Shown piece after piece: positions 8,040 to 16,815 of a DNA stretch of 51,808 nt; positions within the stretch are counted from its first letter, which is position 1; each line of letters starts with the position of its first letter. The notes below the pieces were generated by a model. That model was not told the DNA's origin. It was given only the letters and a program-made list of their open reading frames with translations, and searched no databases. The stretch is from NCBI GenBank assembly GCA_018780435.1, contig JADMJS010000164.1, positions 1-51,808 of the forward strand, given 5' to 3'. Position numbers and translations under genes: made by a program. This DNA comes from Myxococcales bacterium. Its GTDB lineage: Bacteria > Myxococcota_A > UBA9042 > GCA-2863065.

Positions 8040-11000
8040 GTGTTTTCGCACAGCCAGAATGTCGAGGCCGTACCGGCCGTTCCCCCGTCCAACTCGGATT
8101 GTCCGGACAGTGCTGTCACAGTGTCCGAACAGTCGTGTCCGGCCGTGTCCGCCCTCGCTGCTCGGAAGGCCGGCCGCTGGGGGCGGTTCCGAGGGTCTAT
8201 CGCCGCGTTGACCGTGGCCCTCGTCGCCGCCTGCACGACGTCCTCTCCAACAGGCCCTATAGACGATGTCAAGGCGGGTCCGGCCGAGGACGCTTCAACT
8301 GACGAGACCGCCCCAAACCTCGACGTGGAAGCGGCCGACGATACGACCCCAGGCCCGAACGCGGACACGGTTCTTGCTCAGGACGTTCCTGACGGTATTG
8401 ACGACGCCGCAGAGACAAACGACGCCACCGAGGACGGGCCCAACGACATTGAAGCTGTCGAAGTTGAGTCTGGTGATGTCGAGGTGGGCGAAGTCGAACC
8501 CGGCGATGTCGCGCTCCCCAAGGACATTCAGTGGGCGGACGTGGAGCCCGCCGACGTGGAGCCCGCTGAGGTAGGCGTGGTCGACGTGGAACCTGCTGAC
8601 GCTGAGCCCGCTGCGGACGCTGAGCCCGCGGATGCTGAGCCCGCGGACACGGTGGGCGCGGACACGGTGGGCGCGGACACGGTGGGCGCGGACGACGTAG
8701 ACGACGAGATCACGGTTCTGGAGGATGTGGCTGGGGATGCGGAGCCGACCGACAGCGGTCCGACCGACGCAGGAGGCGCCGAGGTGGTCGAAGCCGGCGA
8801 CGATGTTGCTCCCGATGTTGGTCCCGTGGAGTGTGTCGAGGACGCGGACTGCGCCGGTGGTCCGGTGCTCTGCGCCGTATGGAGGTGCGTTGCCAACGCC
8901 TGTTCGCTCGTGAACTCAGCCCTCGGAAGTGCCTGCGACGACGGAAACGCCTGTACCGCGGACGAGACGTGCACGGCGGACGGCGGCTGCACCGGGAGCG
9001 AGCGAAACTGTGATGATGGCGACGCGTGCACGACGAACGCGTGTGACCCCTTCTCGGGCTGCACGTACCCTTCGATCACCTGCAACGACGGCGACGCCTG
9101 CACCACGGACACCTGCGACCCCGACTCGGGCTGCACGTACGCGCTGATCACCTGCAACGACAGCGACGCCTGCACCACAGACACCTGCGACCCCGACTCG
9201 GGCTGCACGTACGCGCTGTTCACCTGCAACGACGACGACGCCTGCACCTCGTACTCGTGCGACCCCGACTCGGGCTGCACGTACGCGCTGATCACCTGCA
9301 ACGACCACGACGCCTGCACGACAGACACCTGCGACCCCGACTCGGGTTGCACGTACGCGCTGTTGACCTGCAACGACGACGACGCCTGCACCACAGACAC
9401 CTGCTACTCCGACTTGGGCTGCACGTACGCGCTGTTCACCTGCAACGACAGCGACGCCTGCACCACGGACACCTGCGACCCCGACTTGGGCTGCACCAAC
9501 GCGTCGATTACGTGCGATGACAGCGATCCCTGCACGGCGGACAGTTGCTCCAAAGACACCGGCTGCGTCTATGAGGCCGGCGGCTGCGACGACGGAAACG
9601 CCTGTACCGTGGACACGTGCACAGCAAACACCTGTTCGAACGCTGCTATCTACATCTGTTCGGATCCAGTGAGGTTTCGGTCGTTCGCGGACCAGTCCAG
9701 TGCACTCTCACTCGTCGGTTCGGCCGCCGTGTTGGGTGACGTACTGCGCCTGACGCCAGCGGCCGGGAACCAGTACGGAGCGGCGTGGCTCGCGTCCAAG
9801 CACTCGGTACGCGAGGGCTTCACCGCGCGTTTTGCCTTCGACATGGCGGCCGAGACCGGCACGGGCGCGGACGGGTTCGCGTTCGTGGTGCAGCAGGTGT
9901 CGGCCACCGCGTCCGGTTCGGAGATCGGCACCAAGCAGGGGCTCGCGGTGGTCTTCGACAGCTACCAGAATAGCGGTGAAGCCAGCGCCAAGCGCCTCCT
10001 GGTCCGGCTCGCTGCTCAGACGGCGGCGACTGTGGACTTCACGGGGGACTGGACGAACAGCGGCACACACGCCGTGGTGGTGACCTACGCCCCGGGGCGC
10101 CTTGACGTCGTGGTGGACGGCGTGACGCAAATCGATGGCCTGGTCGTCGACCTGTCGAGCGTCACGAACGCGCTCGACGCGGACGGCAAGTCGTGGGTCG
10201 GGTTCACCGCCCGAACCGGGTCTGTCTACGAGACCCACGATCTCGAAGCGTTCCACTTCGCGCCCACCTGCGGCGCGGAGAGCTGCGGCGACGGCAATGC
10301 CTGCACCGCCGACGCCTGTGATTCGGCGATCGGCTGCACGTCCACGACGCTTTGCGCCATCGATGACACGGTCAACATCGCCCCCGTCCTCACCGGTCCT
10401 ACGGTGATCGTCACCGGCGCTGGGGCCGCCGCGACCTGTACCGCTTCCGCCGTCGACGCGGATCAGGACTATGTCGAGCTCTCGTACACGTGGACTGCCA
10501 TCGGCACCGAGAGCGGCGCGAGCGGCGTCATCGGCGAAGGCGCGACCCTCGCCGTCGTCCCGCTCCTGGTTGGAGACAGCGTCACCTGCACGGTCACCGC
10601 GTCGGATGGACAAGTCGCGACGTCCGGGTCCACGTCGGCGTTGGTCCCGAACTCGCCGCCGCTGACCTTCTCGACCGCGCTGCGACTCAGCTCGACCGCG
10701 GACGCCGACGGTCGCTCACCGAACACCCTCGATACGCTCTATTGCGAGCTCGCGGACACCTACGACCTCGATGGCGACGACATCGCCGTGTCTTATGAAT
10801 GGACAGTGGACGGCGCCGTCGTGCTTGAAGAGACCCGCAAATACGGCGCTTCGACGCTCGCCGGGCTCTTCGTCAAGGGCGACGTCGTGCGCTGCACCGC
10901 GACACCCTCGGATGGCTCGAGCGACGGGGAGACGCTGGAAGGCAGCGTCACCATCGCCAATCACCCCACGACCTGCAGCGCTCAACGCGGCGACGCCTAC

Positions 11001-14000
11001 AGCCGCGAGGCCGACGAGTCCGTCTCGTGCTGGTGCGAAGACGTACCCCTTCACGACGTGGACGGCGACGTGACGACGAGCTGCGTGTGGACCGGGCTCA
11101 CCTTGGGCGCCGTGATCTCCGGACCCTGCACCCTCACAGGAGCGCAGACTCCCAACGGTGACATCCTCGAGTGCGCCATCACCGCGACGGACGGCGAGAG
11201 TTCGTCCACGGCCACGACCACGATGGGGATAGGGGGCGGGCTGAAAGGCACGATTACGTGGACCACCCCGAACGTGCAGGTGACTCCCGCCACCCTCACC
11301 ACGGGTGACCTCGACGACACCGTGACCTGCAGCATGAACAAGACGGCGGTCGATTCGAACGGAGGCACTGTCACGTATTTCATCCTGTGGCAGGTCGACG
11401 GCAACGTGGGGGTCGCCTACGGCAACGTGGCGCAGGCCGGGACCACGACGTTGAGACAACTCGGGGCCACCGCCGCCGGGAGGGTCGTTAGCTGCACAGT
11501 CTGGCCGGTCGTCGCCGGCTGGGATTTCGACGACTCGCCGCAGTCGCGATCGAACGAGGTCACGGTCACCGGGACGGACGCGGTGCTCGAGCGGCTCGAA
11601 GTCTCTCATACGGGCTCCGTGGAGCTCGGCGAGACCTTCACCTGCACGACGCTGCTGAACGCCACCACGGATGGCGATCCCTTGACGACGGCCATCGAAG
11701 CGTCGATCAACGGCGCAACCTGGACTGAAGCCGTGTCGGTCACCACAACGACCACGACCTCCACGGCCTCCCTCCTCCTCGGCGAGGGGGCCGGGCCTTG
11801 GCTGCGGTGCCGGGGTTCGGTCACCGAGAACAGCGTCGTGCGGGAGCTGGCCACCACTGACGCAGTCCGAGCGGTGGTGACGCCCCTCGATATCAGCGCC
11901 GCACTGATCACGCCGGCGGTCGGCGAGCCCTGTGAACTTCGAGAGCTGGTGGTTGGGCTCTATGATTCCGACGCAACCGAAGGTTGGGCGACCGCCGTCA
12001 CCGTCAACGTCGTGTGGCAAGTGGACGGCGTCTCTGTTGGGACGGATTCGCTTAGTCTGAGCGGTCTGGACGCGAGCTGGAACGCCGTGACGGTGCCCAT
12101 GTTGGGGGCGGGGGCGGCCAATGGCCAGACGATCACGGCTACGGTCACGATCACCAAGGGCGAGCTCTCGCCTGTGGTGATCGATTCGGCGGGCGCCCTG
12201 GTGTACGGCGAAGGCCCGCAGGTTACTTCGGCGGCGCTCGAGAGCACCGCCCGGGTCGGTGACACCATCACGTGCGAGCCCGGTCCGCTCGCGTCGTCGC
12301 CTTGTTCGGGCGCTGTCATCTACGGTTACGCGTGGTTCGTCGACGGTGCGTTGAACTCGCAGAGCGGAGCCACCTTCGACACGACTGGCCTCTTCGGAGG
12401 GCAGACCGTGACCTGCGCGGTGCGCGTCGGTGACGCGGCGACCGGATATGGTCAGGCGGTCGCCTCCAATGGGTCGCTGCTCCAGCCCGGAGAGTGGATC
12501 ATCGAAGGGGAGGAGGCGGAGGACTACGCCGGTCTCTCGGTGACGATCGTCGGGGATTTGAACAATGACGGCTACCCGGAGCTCGCGGTCGGCGCGCCGA
12601 ACGCCATCGCCTTGGGTCGCAGCAGCTCTGGGAAAGTCTACGTGCTGAGAGGTGGGCCCGAGGGCGGCACCACGTCGCTCGCGGAAGTGGAGGACGGGCT
12701 GATCGCCGGAGCGGTGCTGTATGGCGACAGTGGCAATTGGGTCGCCAATGACACCATCTGCCGACGGAAGACGGCCAGCATCAGCGTGCCGTGCACCCCG
12801 ATCGAGGCCGGGTTTGACACGGGAGGGGACTCAAGTGGGCCGCTCGGCGACGGGCTCGGGACCCGGCTGGTGTCTCCGGGCGATGTCACCGGGGACGGCA
12901 TCCCGGACCTCATTGCGTCGGCCCCGTACGCGTTCGCGCACGGCCAGTACCTCGCGGGGAAAGTGTACGTCATCTCGGGCGCGGTGCTCGCCACCACCAC
13001 CCTCGACTATGTGAGCACGACCGTCGCCGGGGATCTCGGGATGAGCTTCGAGGGTGAACAAGGCGTCTGGCAGTCCAAGCTGTGGACACTGTCCGGATCT
13101 CACCACGAGTGGGACGGCCATAACGCCGGCTTTGGGCTCGCCACCGGTGACTTCGACGGAGACGGCATCAATGACGTGGCGATCGGCGCGCCACTCGCCG
13201 ATCCCACCGGGAGCGAGGTCAATGGCGGCAAGATCTACGTCGTGCCGCTCGGTACCGGGACGGGTGGCGGTTGGCTCGGCACGATGACGGACGCCACGGA
13301 TCTGACCGGGTCGGGCGACAACACCGAGCTCCCGGGTCGAGTGCTCTCGGGCAAGTCACCGCTGTCCTTTCTATGGGGCCAGGTCGGCGCCGTGCTCTCC
13401 AGCGCGGACGACTTCGATGGGGACGGCAAAGATGACCTCTTCGTCGGCGATGTCGGCTGGTGGTCGCCCAACTACCTCGTGCCCGGCGTCGATTCGGACG
13501 ACCAGCTCGCACTCGATCTCACGTCCGGCACAGGCGCCTATGAAATCGAGACCTTGGCCTTTAGCATCGACGACTTCAACACCTTCACTCAGCCCTTCTT
13601 GCTGACCAGCGGAAAGACGGAGCTCTTCTCCCGGGGTGCCGGTGTCGGTGACGTCAACGGTGACGGCTTCGGCGATCTCGCAATCCCCTACGTCGAGAAG
13701 GAGGGCAGCGTCGCTCAGCTCGAGCTGGCGGTGTTCTTCGGCGCCAGTGACCCCGGCGGCGACGCCCTCGCTCTCGATACCGAAGGTCCCGATGCCGGTG
13801 TCGGCGGTTTTGTTGTCGAGGGTCGCCCATCCGGGACCGACGGCAACGATGTCGACGCACCGATTCAGGTCTTCGGCGTCGGTGACGTTGACGGCGATGG
13901 CCTGGACGACATCGCACTGGCCGTGGTCAGAGCATCCGGCAAGGTGGAGGTCGAGCCAAGGCTCTATGTCGTCTACGGCAAGGTGGACACGGCGACGTTG

Positions 14001-16655
14001 ACCCTCGCGGACCTCGAAGCGGGCCGCGGCGGCTTCGTCCTTCTGGACCTGACCTCTCGGCCATATTCGGTCGCCGCGGGCGACGTCGACGGCGACGGCC
14101 TGCACGACCTCGTCATGGGGATGCCGTCCGCAACCGGAGGGGCGGCTGAAGCGGGTCGAGTGGAGGTTTGGTATTCGCGCGGTGAGAGCGTCACGCTGAT
14201 GGGCCTGCCCACGGACGACACCCTCGTCGGGACCGGAGCAGCCGACCGGATCGTCGGTGGTCGGGGGCATGACGCGCTCACGGGTGGCGGTGGCGCGGAC
14301 GTGCTCTACGGTGGCGCCGGCGATGACGTGATCACCGTGCCGGACGATGGTTTCGTGCGGATCGACGGCGGGCTCGGCGTCGACCGGATGGTCCTCGACG
14401 GCGCGAGCCTGGACCTCGCGGGCCATGCCGGCCGCATCGAAGGGATTGAGATCATCGAGCTGGGCGACGCCAGCACCGTGTCGCTCACCGTGAAGGACCT
14501 CTTCCGGATCTCGCGCGACTCCAACACCCTGATCCTCCGTGGTGCTCGCGGCGCGGTCGTCAATGTACTGGACAGCGGATTTACGTCCGGGGGTGACGCA
14601 GAGGTGGACGGAGAGGCGGCGTTGATGCTCGTGAACGGACACGCGACGCTACTCGTGGTCGGCGATGTCGACCTGCGCGTGGCGCCGGGAGTCACCACCC
14701 TGGCGTTCTCCGTCTTGGAAGACGCCGACGGCGAACTAGTCGGCATCCTCAAAGCCGAGGACATCGATGGTGACACCGTGAGCTTCACGGCGGACTTCAC
14801 CGGGATCACCGGGGTGACGCTCGCGGCCGGCTCTACCGTGCTGATGGCCGCGGCCGGCCTCGACCATGAGACGGCCCCGACGTTGTCCGTCCCCGTCACG
14901 GTCACGGACGTCGACGGCCTCTCGACCACCGCCATCGTCGTGGTGACCGTGACGGATGCGCCCGAGCCGCCCGCTTTCAGCGTTGACTCCTCGAGCGCGA
15001 CCGTGGCCGAGAACCCTGAGACGGGTCGCACGCTCACCACCGTTCGCGCGACCGATCCTGACGACGGCGACGAGATCATCTACGCGTGGGTCGGCGAGAC
15101 GCACACGAGCGCCGCCGGAGCGACCTACACGAACCGGCAGGCCTTCGCAGTCGATGCGGACTCCGGCCGGGTCTCGGTCCGGGACGGCTCCTACCTCGAC
15201 TACGAGACGGCAGACGTCGTGGCATTGACGGTCTCGGCGACCGACACGACGGGCCTCGTCGACACCCTGGTGGTGACCGTCACACTCCTCGACTACGAGT
15301 CGCTCCCGCAGAGCTTTACGCTGGCGTTCCTGACCGAAAACCGCGGCCTCTGGGACAGCGACGGCTCCATCGGTGCGGAGGTCGACGCGGCGCCACTCTC
15401 CACGATCGACCTCTCGAGTGTGCTCGAAGAAGGCGACACCGCCATTCAGTCCCCCGTCGGAGACACGTCGTACCCCTTTGAAGGGTCGGTCACCGGCTCC
15501 TTCGGCGGCAGCCTCTCCCTGACCGTGAGCGACGGCTACTTGAGCGCCTACCTCCCGGTCGATATCACAGTCACACTCCCTGACGACGTGAAGCTCGGCG
15601 TGCCCTTCACGATCACCAGTGACTGGGCTCTCAACGACGAGGCCGCAGTCTGGGGCGAGAGTCCGGGCTTCTCATTCGTGTTCTCGCTGTTCTACGACGC
15701 CATCGCCGCCGTCCTCGATAACCCCCTCTTCTCGAACCCCGTCACGGAGAGCATGGGCGATATCGGCTTCGACCTCGGCTTCACCATCGAGCCGCAGAAG
15801 TTCGGGGGTGTGCCGTTCCGCGACCTCTACCCGGACGGCGTCAACCTCTACTCGCCGGACGATACGGACGGCGGGACCAGCTACTGGTCTTGGGACGGCG
15901 CCTTCGACCTCGATCCAGCCCAGCTCCAAGGCGAGTCGATCACGGAGAGCGCCATCCTCGGCGCGCTCCTCCTACCTCCTGGAACGAAGGAGGCGGGATA
16001 CCAGAACGACGACCTCGTCATGTCCTCTGCCATCTCGGAGACGTTCCTTGAGTCGGAGCTCTCTCCGGCTGAGATCGCCACCATGGCCGGAATCCCCTAC
16101 GCCAGCTTCGGGACCTGGCAAGGCGACCTCACCACGCCGCTCGCGGGCGACTCTGGCTACGCGACGTTCAAATACGACCTCTGGTCCACGCGTTTCGGCA
16201 CCTCGGCCCGCTACAACAACCTCTTCGCCGTCGAGGCGCAGGCGGTCACGGGCACCCTCACCTTCGAGGACGGCACGACCTTCGTCCGTTCGCTCCGTGA
16301 GGGCTTCGTCGACATCACCTTACCCGTTGGCGCCGACGTCAACGGCGACGGCCGAGTCACTTTCACGATCGAGATCGTGATGGACGCCCACATGTACAAG
16401 TTCTGGGACTACTCCGTTTCCATCGACTACCTCTCCAAGATGCTCAGCGCCGAGATCAAGATCTTCATGAAGGAGATCGACTGGATGACGGGCGAATACA
16501 CCGGCGAAGAGGAGCTCTTCGACAGCAGCTCGTTCGGGCCGATCGACACCTCGGCTTACGCCGTCGAAATATTGCACGACTCCGGGACCCCGAGCTGGCC
16601 TTTGCTGGGCTTCGAGACCATCACGGTGACCGGGGGAGTGCAGCTCGTGCAGTGA
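8040..16655 (+). CDS. giant multidomain surface lipoprotein (Cys-rich array, L-type lectin, FG-GAP, RTX, cadherin-like)
   Basis: This is 2871 codons from GTG 8040 (GAGG 8 bases upstream). A GTG at 8145 would give a more usual 30-residue lipoprotein signal; in both cases the lipobox is LVAAC with Cys at residue 65 of the long form. Approximate domains (long-form numbering): acidic Asp/Glu/Val/Ala linker 80-260; Cys-rich tandem repeats 290-540; L-type-lectin/ConA-like domain 545-745 (GADGFAFVVQQ, LAVVFDSYQN, KSWVGFTARTG); Ig/PKD-like modules 780-1480; FG-GAP beta-propeller repeats 1490-2050 (VGDLNNDGYPELAVGAP and similar calcium loops); RTX-like nonapeptides 2058-2100 (GGRGHDALTGGGGADVLYGG); cadherin-like modules 2220-2420; unassigned C-terminus to 2871. 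It is probably an outer-membrane adhesin. It is the only plus-strand member of the surface-protein set in the window. Confidence 0.92.
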   Translation: MFSHSQNVEAVPAVPPSNSDCPDSAVTVSEQSCPAVSALAARKAGRWGRFRGSIAALTVALVAACTTSSPTGPIDDVKAGPAEDASTDETAPNLDVEAADDTTPGPNADTVLAQDVPDGIDDAAETNDATEDGPNDIEAVEVESGDVEVGEVEPGDVALPKDIQWADVEPADVEPAEVGVVDVEPADAEPAADAEPADAEPADTVGADTVGADTVGADDVDDEITVLEDVAGDAEPTDSGPTDAGGAEVVEAGDDVAPDVGPVECVEDADCAGGPVLCAVWRCVANACSLVNSALGSACDDGNACTADETCTADGGCTGSERNCDDGDACTTNACDPFSGCTYPSITCNDGDACTTDTCDPDSGCTYALITCNDSDACTTDTCDPDSGCTYALFTCNDDDACTSYSCDPDSGCTYALITCNDHDACTTDTCDPDSGCTYALLTCNDDDACTTDTCYSDLGCTYALFTCNDSDACTTDTCDPDLGCTNASITCDDSDPCTADSCSKDTGCVYEAGGCDDGNACTVDTCTANTCSNAAIYICSDPVRFRSFADQSSALSLVGSAAVLGDVLRLTPAAGNQYGAAWLASKHSVREGFTARFAFDMAAETGTGADGFAFVVQQVSATASGSEIGTKQGLAVVFDSYQNSGEASAKRLLVRLAAQTAATVDFTGDWTNSGTHAVVVTYAPGRLDVVVDGVTQIDGLVVDLSSVTNALDADGKSWVGFTARTGSVYETHDLEAFHFAPTCGAESCGDGNACTADACDSAIGCTSTTLCAIDDTVNIAPVLTGPTVIVTGAGAAATCTASAVDADQDYVELSYTWTAIGTESGASGVIGEGATLAVVPLLVGDSVTCTVTASDGQVATSGSTSALVPNSPPLTFSTALRLSSTADADGRSPNTLDTLYCELADTYDLDGDDIAVSYEWTVDGAVVLEETRKYGASTLAGLFVKGDVVRCTATPSDGSSDGETLEGSVTIANHPTTCSAQRGDAYSREADESVSCWCEDVPLHDVDGDVTTSCVWTGLTLGAVISGPCTLTGAQTPNGDILECAITATDGESSSTATTTMGIGGGLKGTITWTTPNVQVTPATLTTGDLDDTVTCSMNKTAVDSNGGTVTYFILWQVDGNVGVAYGNVAQAGTTTLRQLGATAAGRVVSCTVWPVVAGWDFDDSPQSRSNEVTVTGTDAVLERLEVSHTGSVELGETFTCTTLLNATTDGDPLTTAIEASINGATWTEAVSVTTTTTTSTASLLLGEGAGPWLRCRGSVTENSVVRELATTDAVRAVVTPLDISAALITPAVGEPCELRELVVGLYDSDATEGWATAVTVNVVWQVDGVSVGTDSLSLSGLDASWNAVTVPMLGAGAANGQTITATVTITKGELSPVVIDSAGALVYGEGPQVTSAALESTARVGDTITCEPGPLASSPCSGAVIYGYAWFVDGALNSQSGATFDTTGLFGGQTVTCAVRVGDAATGYGQAVASNGSLLQPGEWIIEGEEAEDYAGLSVTIVGDLNNDGYPELAVGAPNAIALGRSSSGKVYVLRGGPEGGTTSLAEVEDGLIAGAVLYGDSGNWVANDTICRRKTASISVPCTPIEAGFDTGGDSSGPLGDGLGTRLVSPGDVTGDGIPDLIASAPYAFAHGQYLAGKVYVISGAVLATTTLDYVSTTVAGDLGMSFEGEQGVWQSKLWTLSGSHHEWDGHNAGFGLATGDFDGDGINDVAIGAPLADPTGSEVNGGKIYVVPLGTGTGGGWLGTMTDATDLTGSGDNTELPGRVLSGKSPLSFLWGQVGAVLSSADDFDGDGKDDLFVGDVGWWSPNYLVPGVDSDDQLALDLTSGTGAYEIETLAFSIDDFNTFTQPFLLTSGKTELFSRGAGVGDVNGDGFGDLAIPYVEKEGSVAQLELAVFFGASDPGGDALALDTEGPDAGVGGFVVEGRPSGTDGNDVDAPIQVFGVGDVDGDGLDDIALAVVRASGKVEVEPRLYVVYGKVDTATLTLADLEAGRGGFVLLDLTSRPYSVAAGDVDGDGLHDLVMGMPSATGGAAEAGRVEVWYSRGESVTLMGLPTDDTLVGTGAADRIVGGRGHDALTGGGGADVLYGGAGDDVITVPDDGFVRIDGGLGVDRMVLDGASLDLAGHAGRIEGIEIIELGDASTVSLTVKDLFRISRDSNTLILRGARGAVVNVLDSGFTSGGDAEVDGEAALMLVNGHATLLVVGDVDLRVAPGVTTLAFSVLEDADGELVGILKAEDIDGDTVSFTADFTGITGVTLAAGSTVLMAAAGLDHETAPTLSVPVTVTDVDGLSTTAIVVVTVTDAPEPPAFSVDSSSATVAENPETGRTLTTVRATDPDDGDEIIYAWVGETHTSAAGATYTNRQAFAVDADSGRVSVRDGSYLDYETADVVALTVSATDTTGLVDTLVVTVTLLDYESLPQSFTLAFLTENRGLWDSDGSIGAEVDAAPLSTIDLSSVLEEGDTAIQSPVGDTSYPFEGSVTGSFGGSLSLTVSDGYLSAYLPVDITVTLPDDVKLGVPFTITSDWALNDEAAVWGESPGFSFVFSLFYDAIAAVLDNPLFSNPVTESMGDIGFDLGFTIEPQKFGGVPFRDLYPDGVNLYSPDDTDGGTSYWSWDGAFDLDPAQLQGESITESAILGALLLPPGTKEAGYQNDDLVMSSAISETFLESELSPAEIATMAGIPYASFGTWQGDLTTPLAGDSGYATFKYDLWSTRFGTSARYNNLFAVEAQAVTGTLTFEDGTTFVRSLREGFVDITLPVGADVNGDGRVTFTIEIVMDAHMYKFWDYSVSIDYLSKMLSAEIKIFMKEIDWMTGEYTGEEELFDSSSFGPIDTSAYAVEILHDSGTPSWPLLGFETITVTGGVQLVQ
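8100..8131. promoter_or_regulatory. two 10-bp palindromes with 22-bp spacing near the start of the giant lipoprotein gene
   Basis: TGTCCGGACA (8100-8109, a perfect palindrome) and TGTCCGAACA (8122-8131, one mismatch in symmetry) are 22 bp centre to centre, about two helical turns. They fall between the alternative GTG starts 8040 and 8145. If translation starts at 8145 they would be in the leader or promoter and could be an operator for a dimeric regulator. If it starts at 8040 they are coding. Confidence 0.3.
8643..8687 (+). repeat. three identical 15-bp units (linker repeat)
   Basis: The unit GCGGACACGGTGGGC is repeated three times without change and encodes ADTVG units. It is part of a wider low-complexity stretch (about 8532-8690) of Val-Glu-Pro-Ala-Asp units in the acidic linker after the lipobox. 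Confidence 0.9.
9009..9584 (+). repeat. eight 72-bp tandem units encoding a 24-residue Cys-rich module
   Basis: The units begin at each Cys of the motif C-N-D-x-D-A-C-T-T-D, continue T-C-D-P-D-S-G-C and end T-Y-A-L-x-T. Units 2 to 7 are nearly identical in DNA, including third positions, while units 1 and 8 are diverged. Four cysteines per unit suggest disulfide-linked rods outside the cell. Confidence 0.9.
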
Positions 16656-16815
16656 CGAGGTCGCGTCGTGCTCAGCTCAGCGCGTCACTCGACCGGCACC
16701 TACCCTGAGCGACTGGCGGCTCCGCTCATGCTCGTCCACCGGACTCGCGACCGGCGAGCGGGCGTGGACGGGCGCCGCCGGCGACGCCACGTGCAGCGAT
16801 GCCTTGAAGGTCGGC
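16656..16815. other. convergent intergenic region
   Basis: These 160 bp separate the giant plus-strand lipoprotein gene from the end of the long minus-strand gene block. A 5-bp-arm hairpin CTCGC-GACCG-GCGAG lies at 16744-16758 without a T-tract. No convincing terminator or gene is visible. Confidence 0.5.

Noticed and set aside
9009..9584. Possible CRISPR array
   Set aside because: The units are contiguous 72-bp coding repeats in frame, with no unique spacers.
14215..14340. RTX toxin with type I secretion
   Set aside because: The RTX-like nonapeptides are few and internal, the protein has a lipoprotein signal, and no type I secretion genes are nearby.
16744..16758. Hairpin CTCGC-GACCG-GCGAG as a bidirectional terminator
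   Set aside because: It has only 5-bp arms and no T-tract on either side, so it is not distinguishable from chance in GC-rich DNA.
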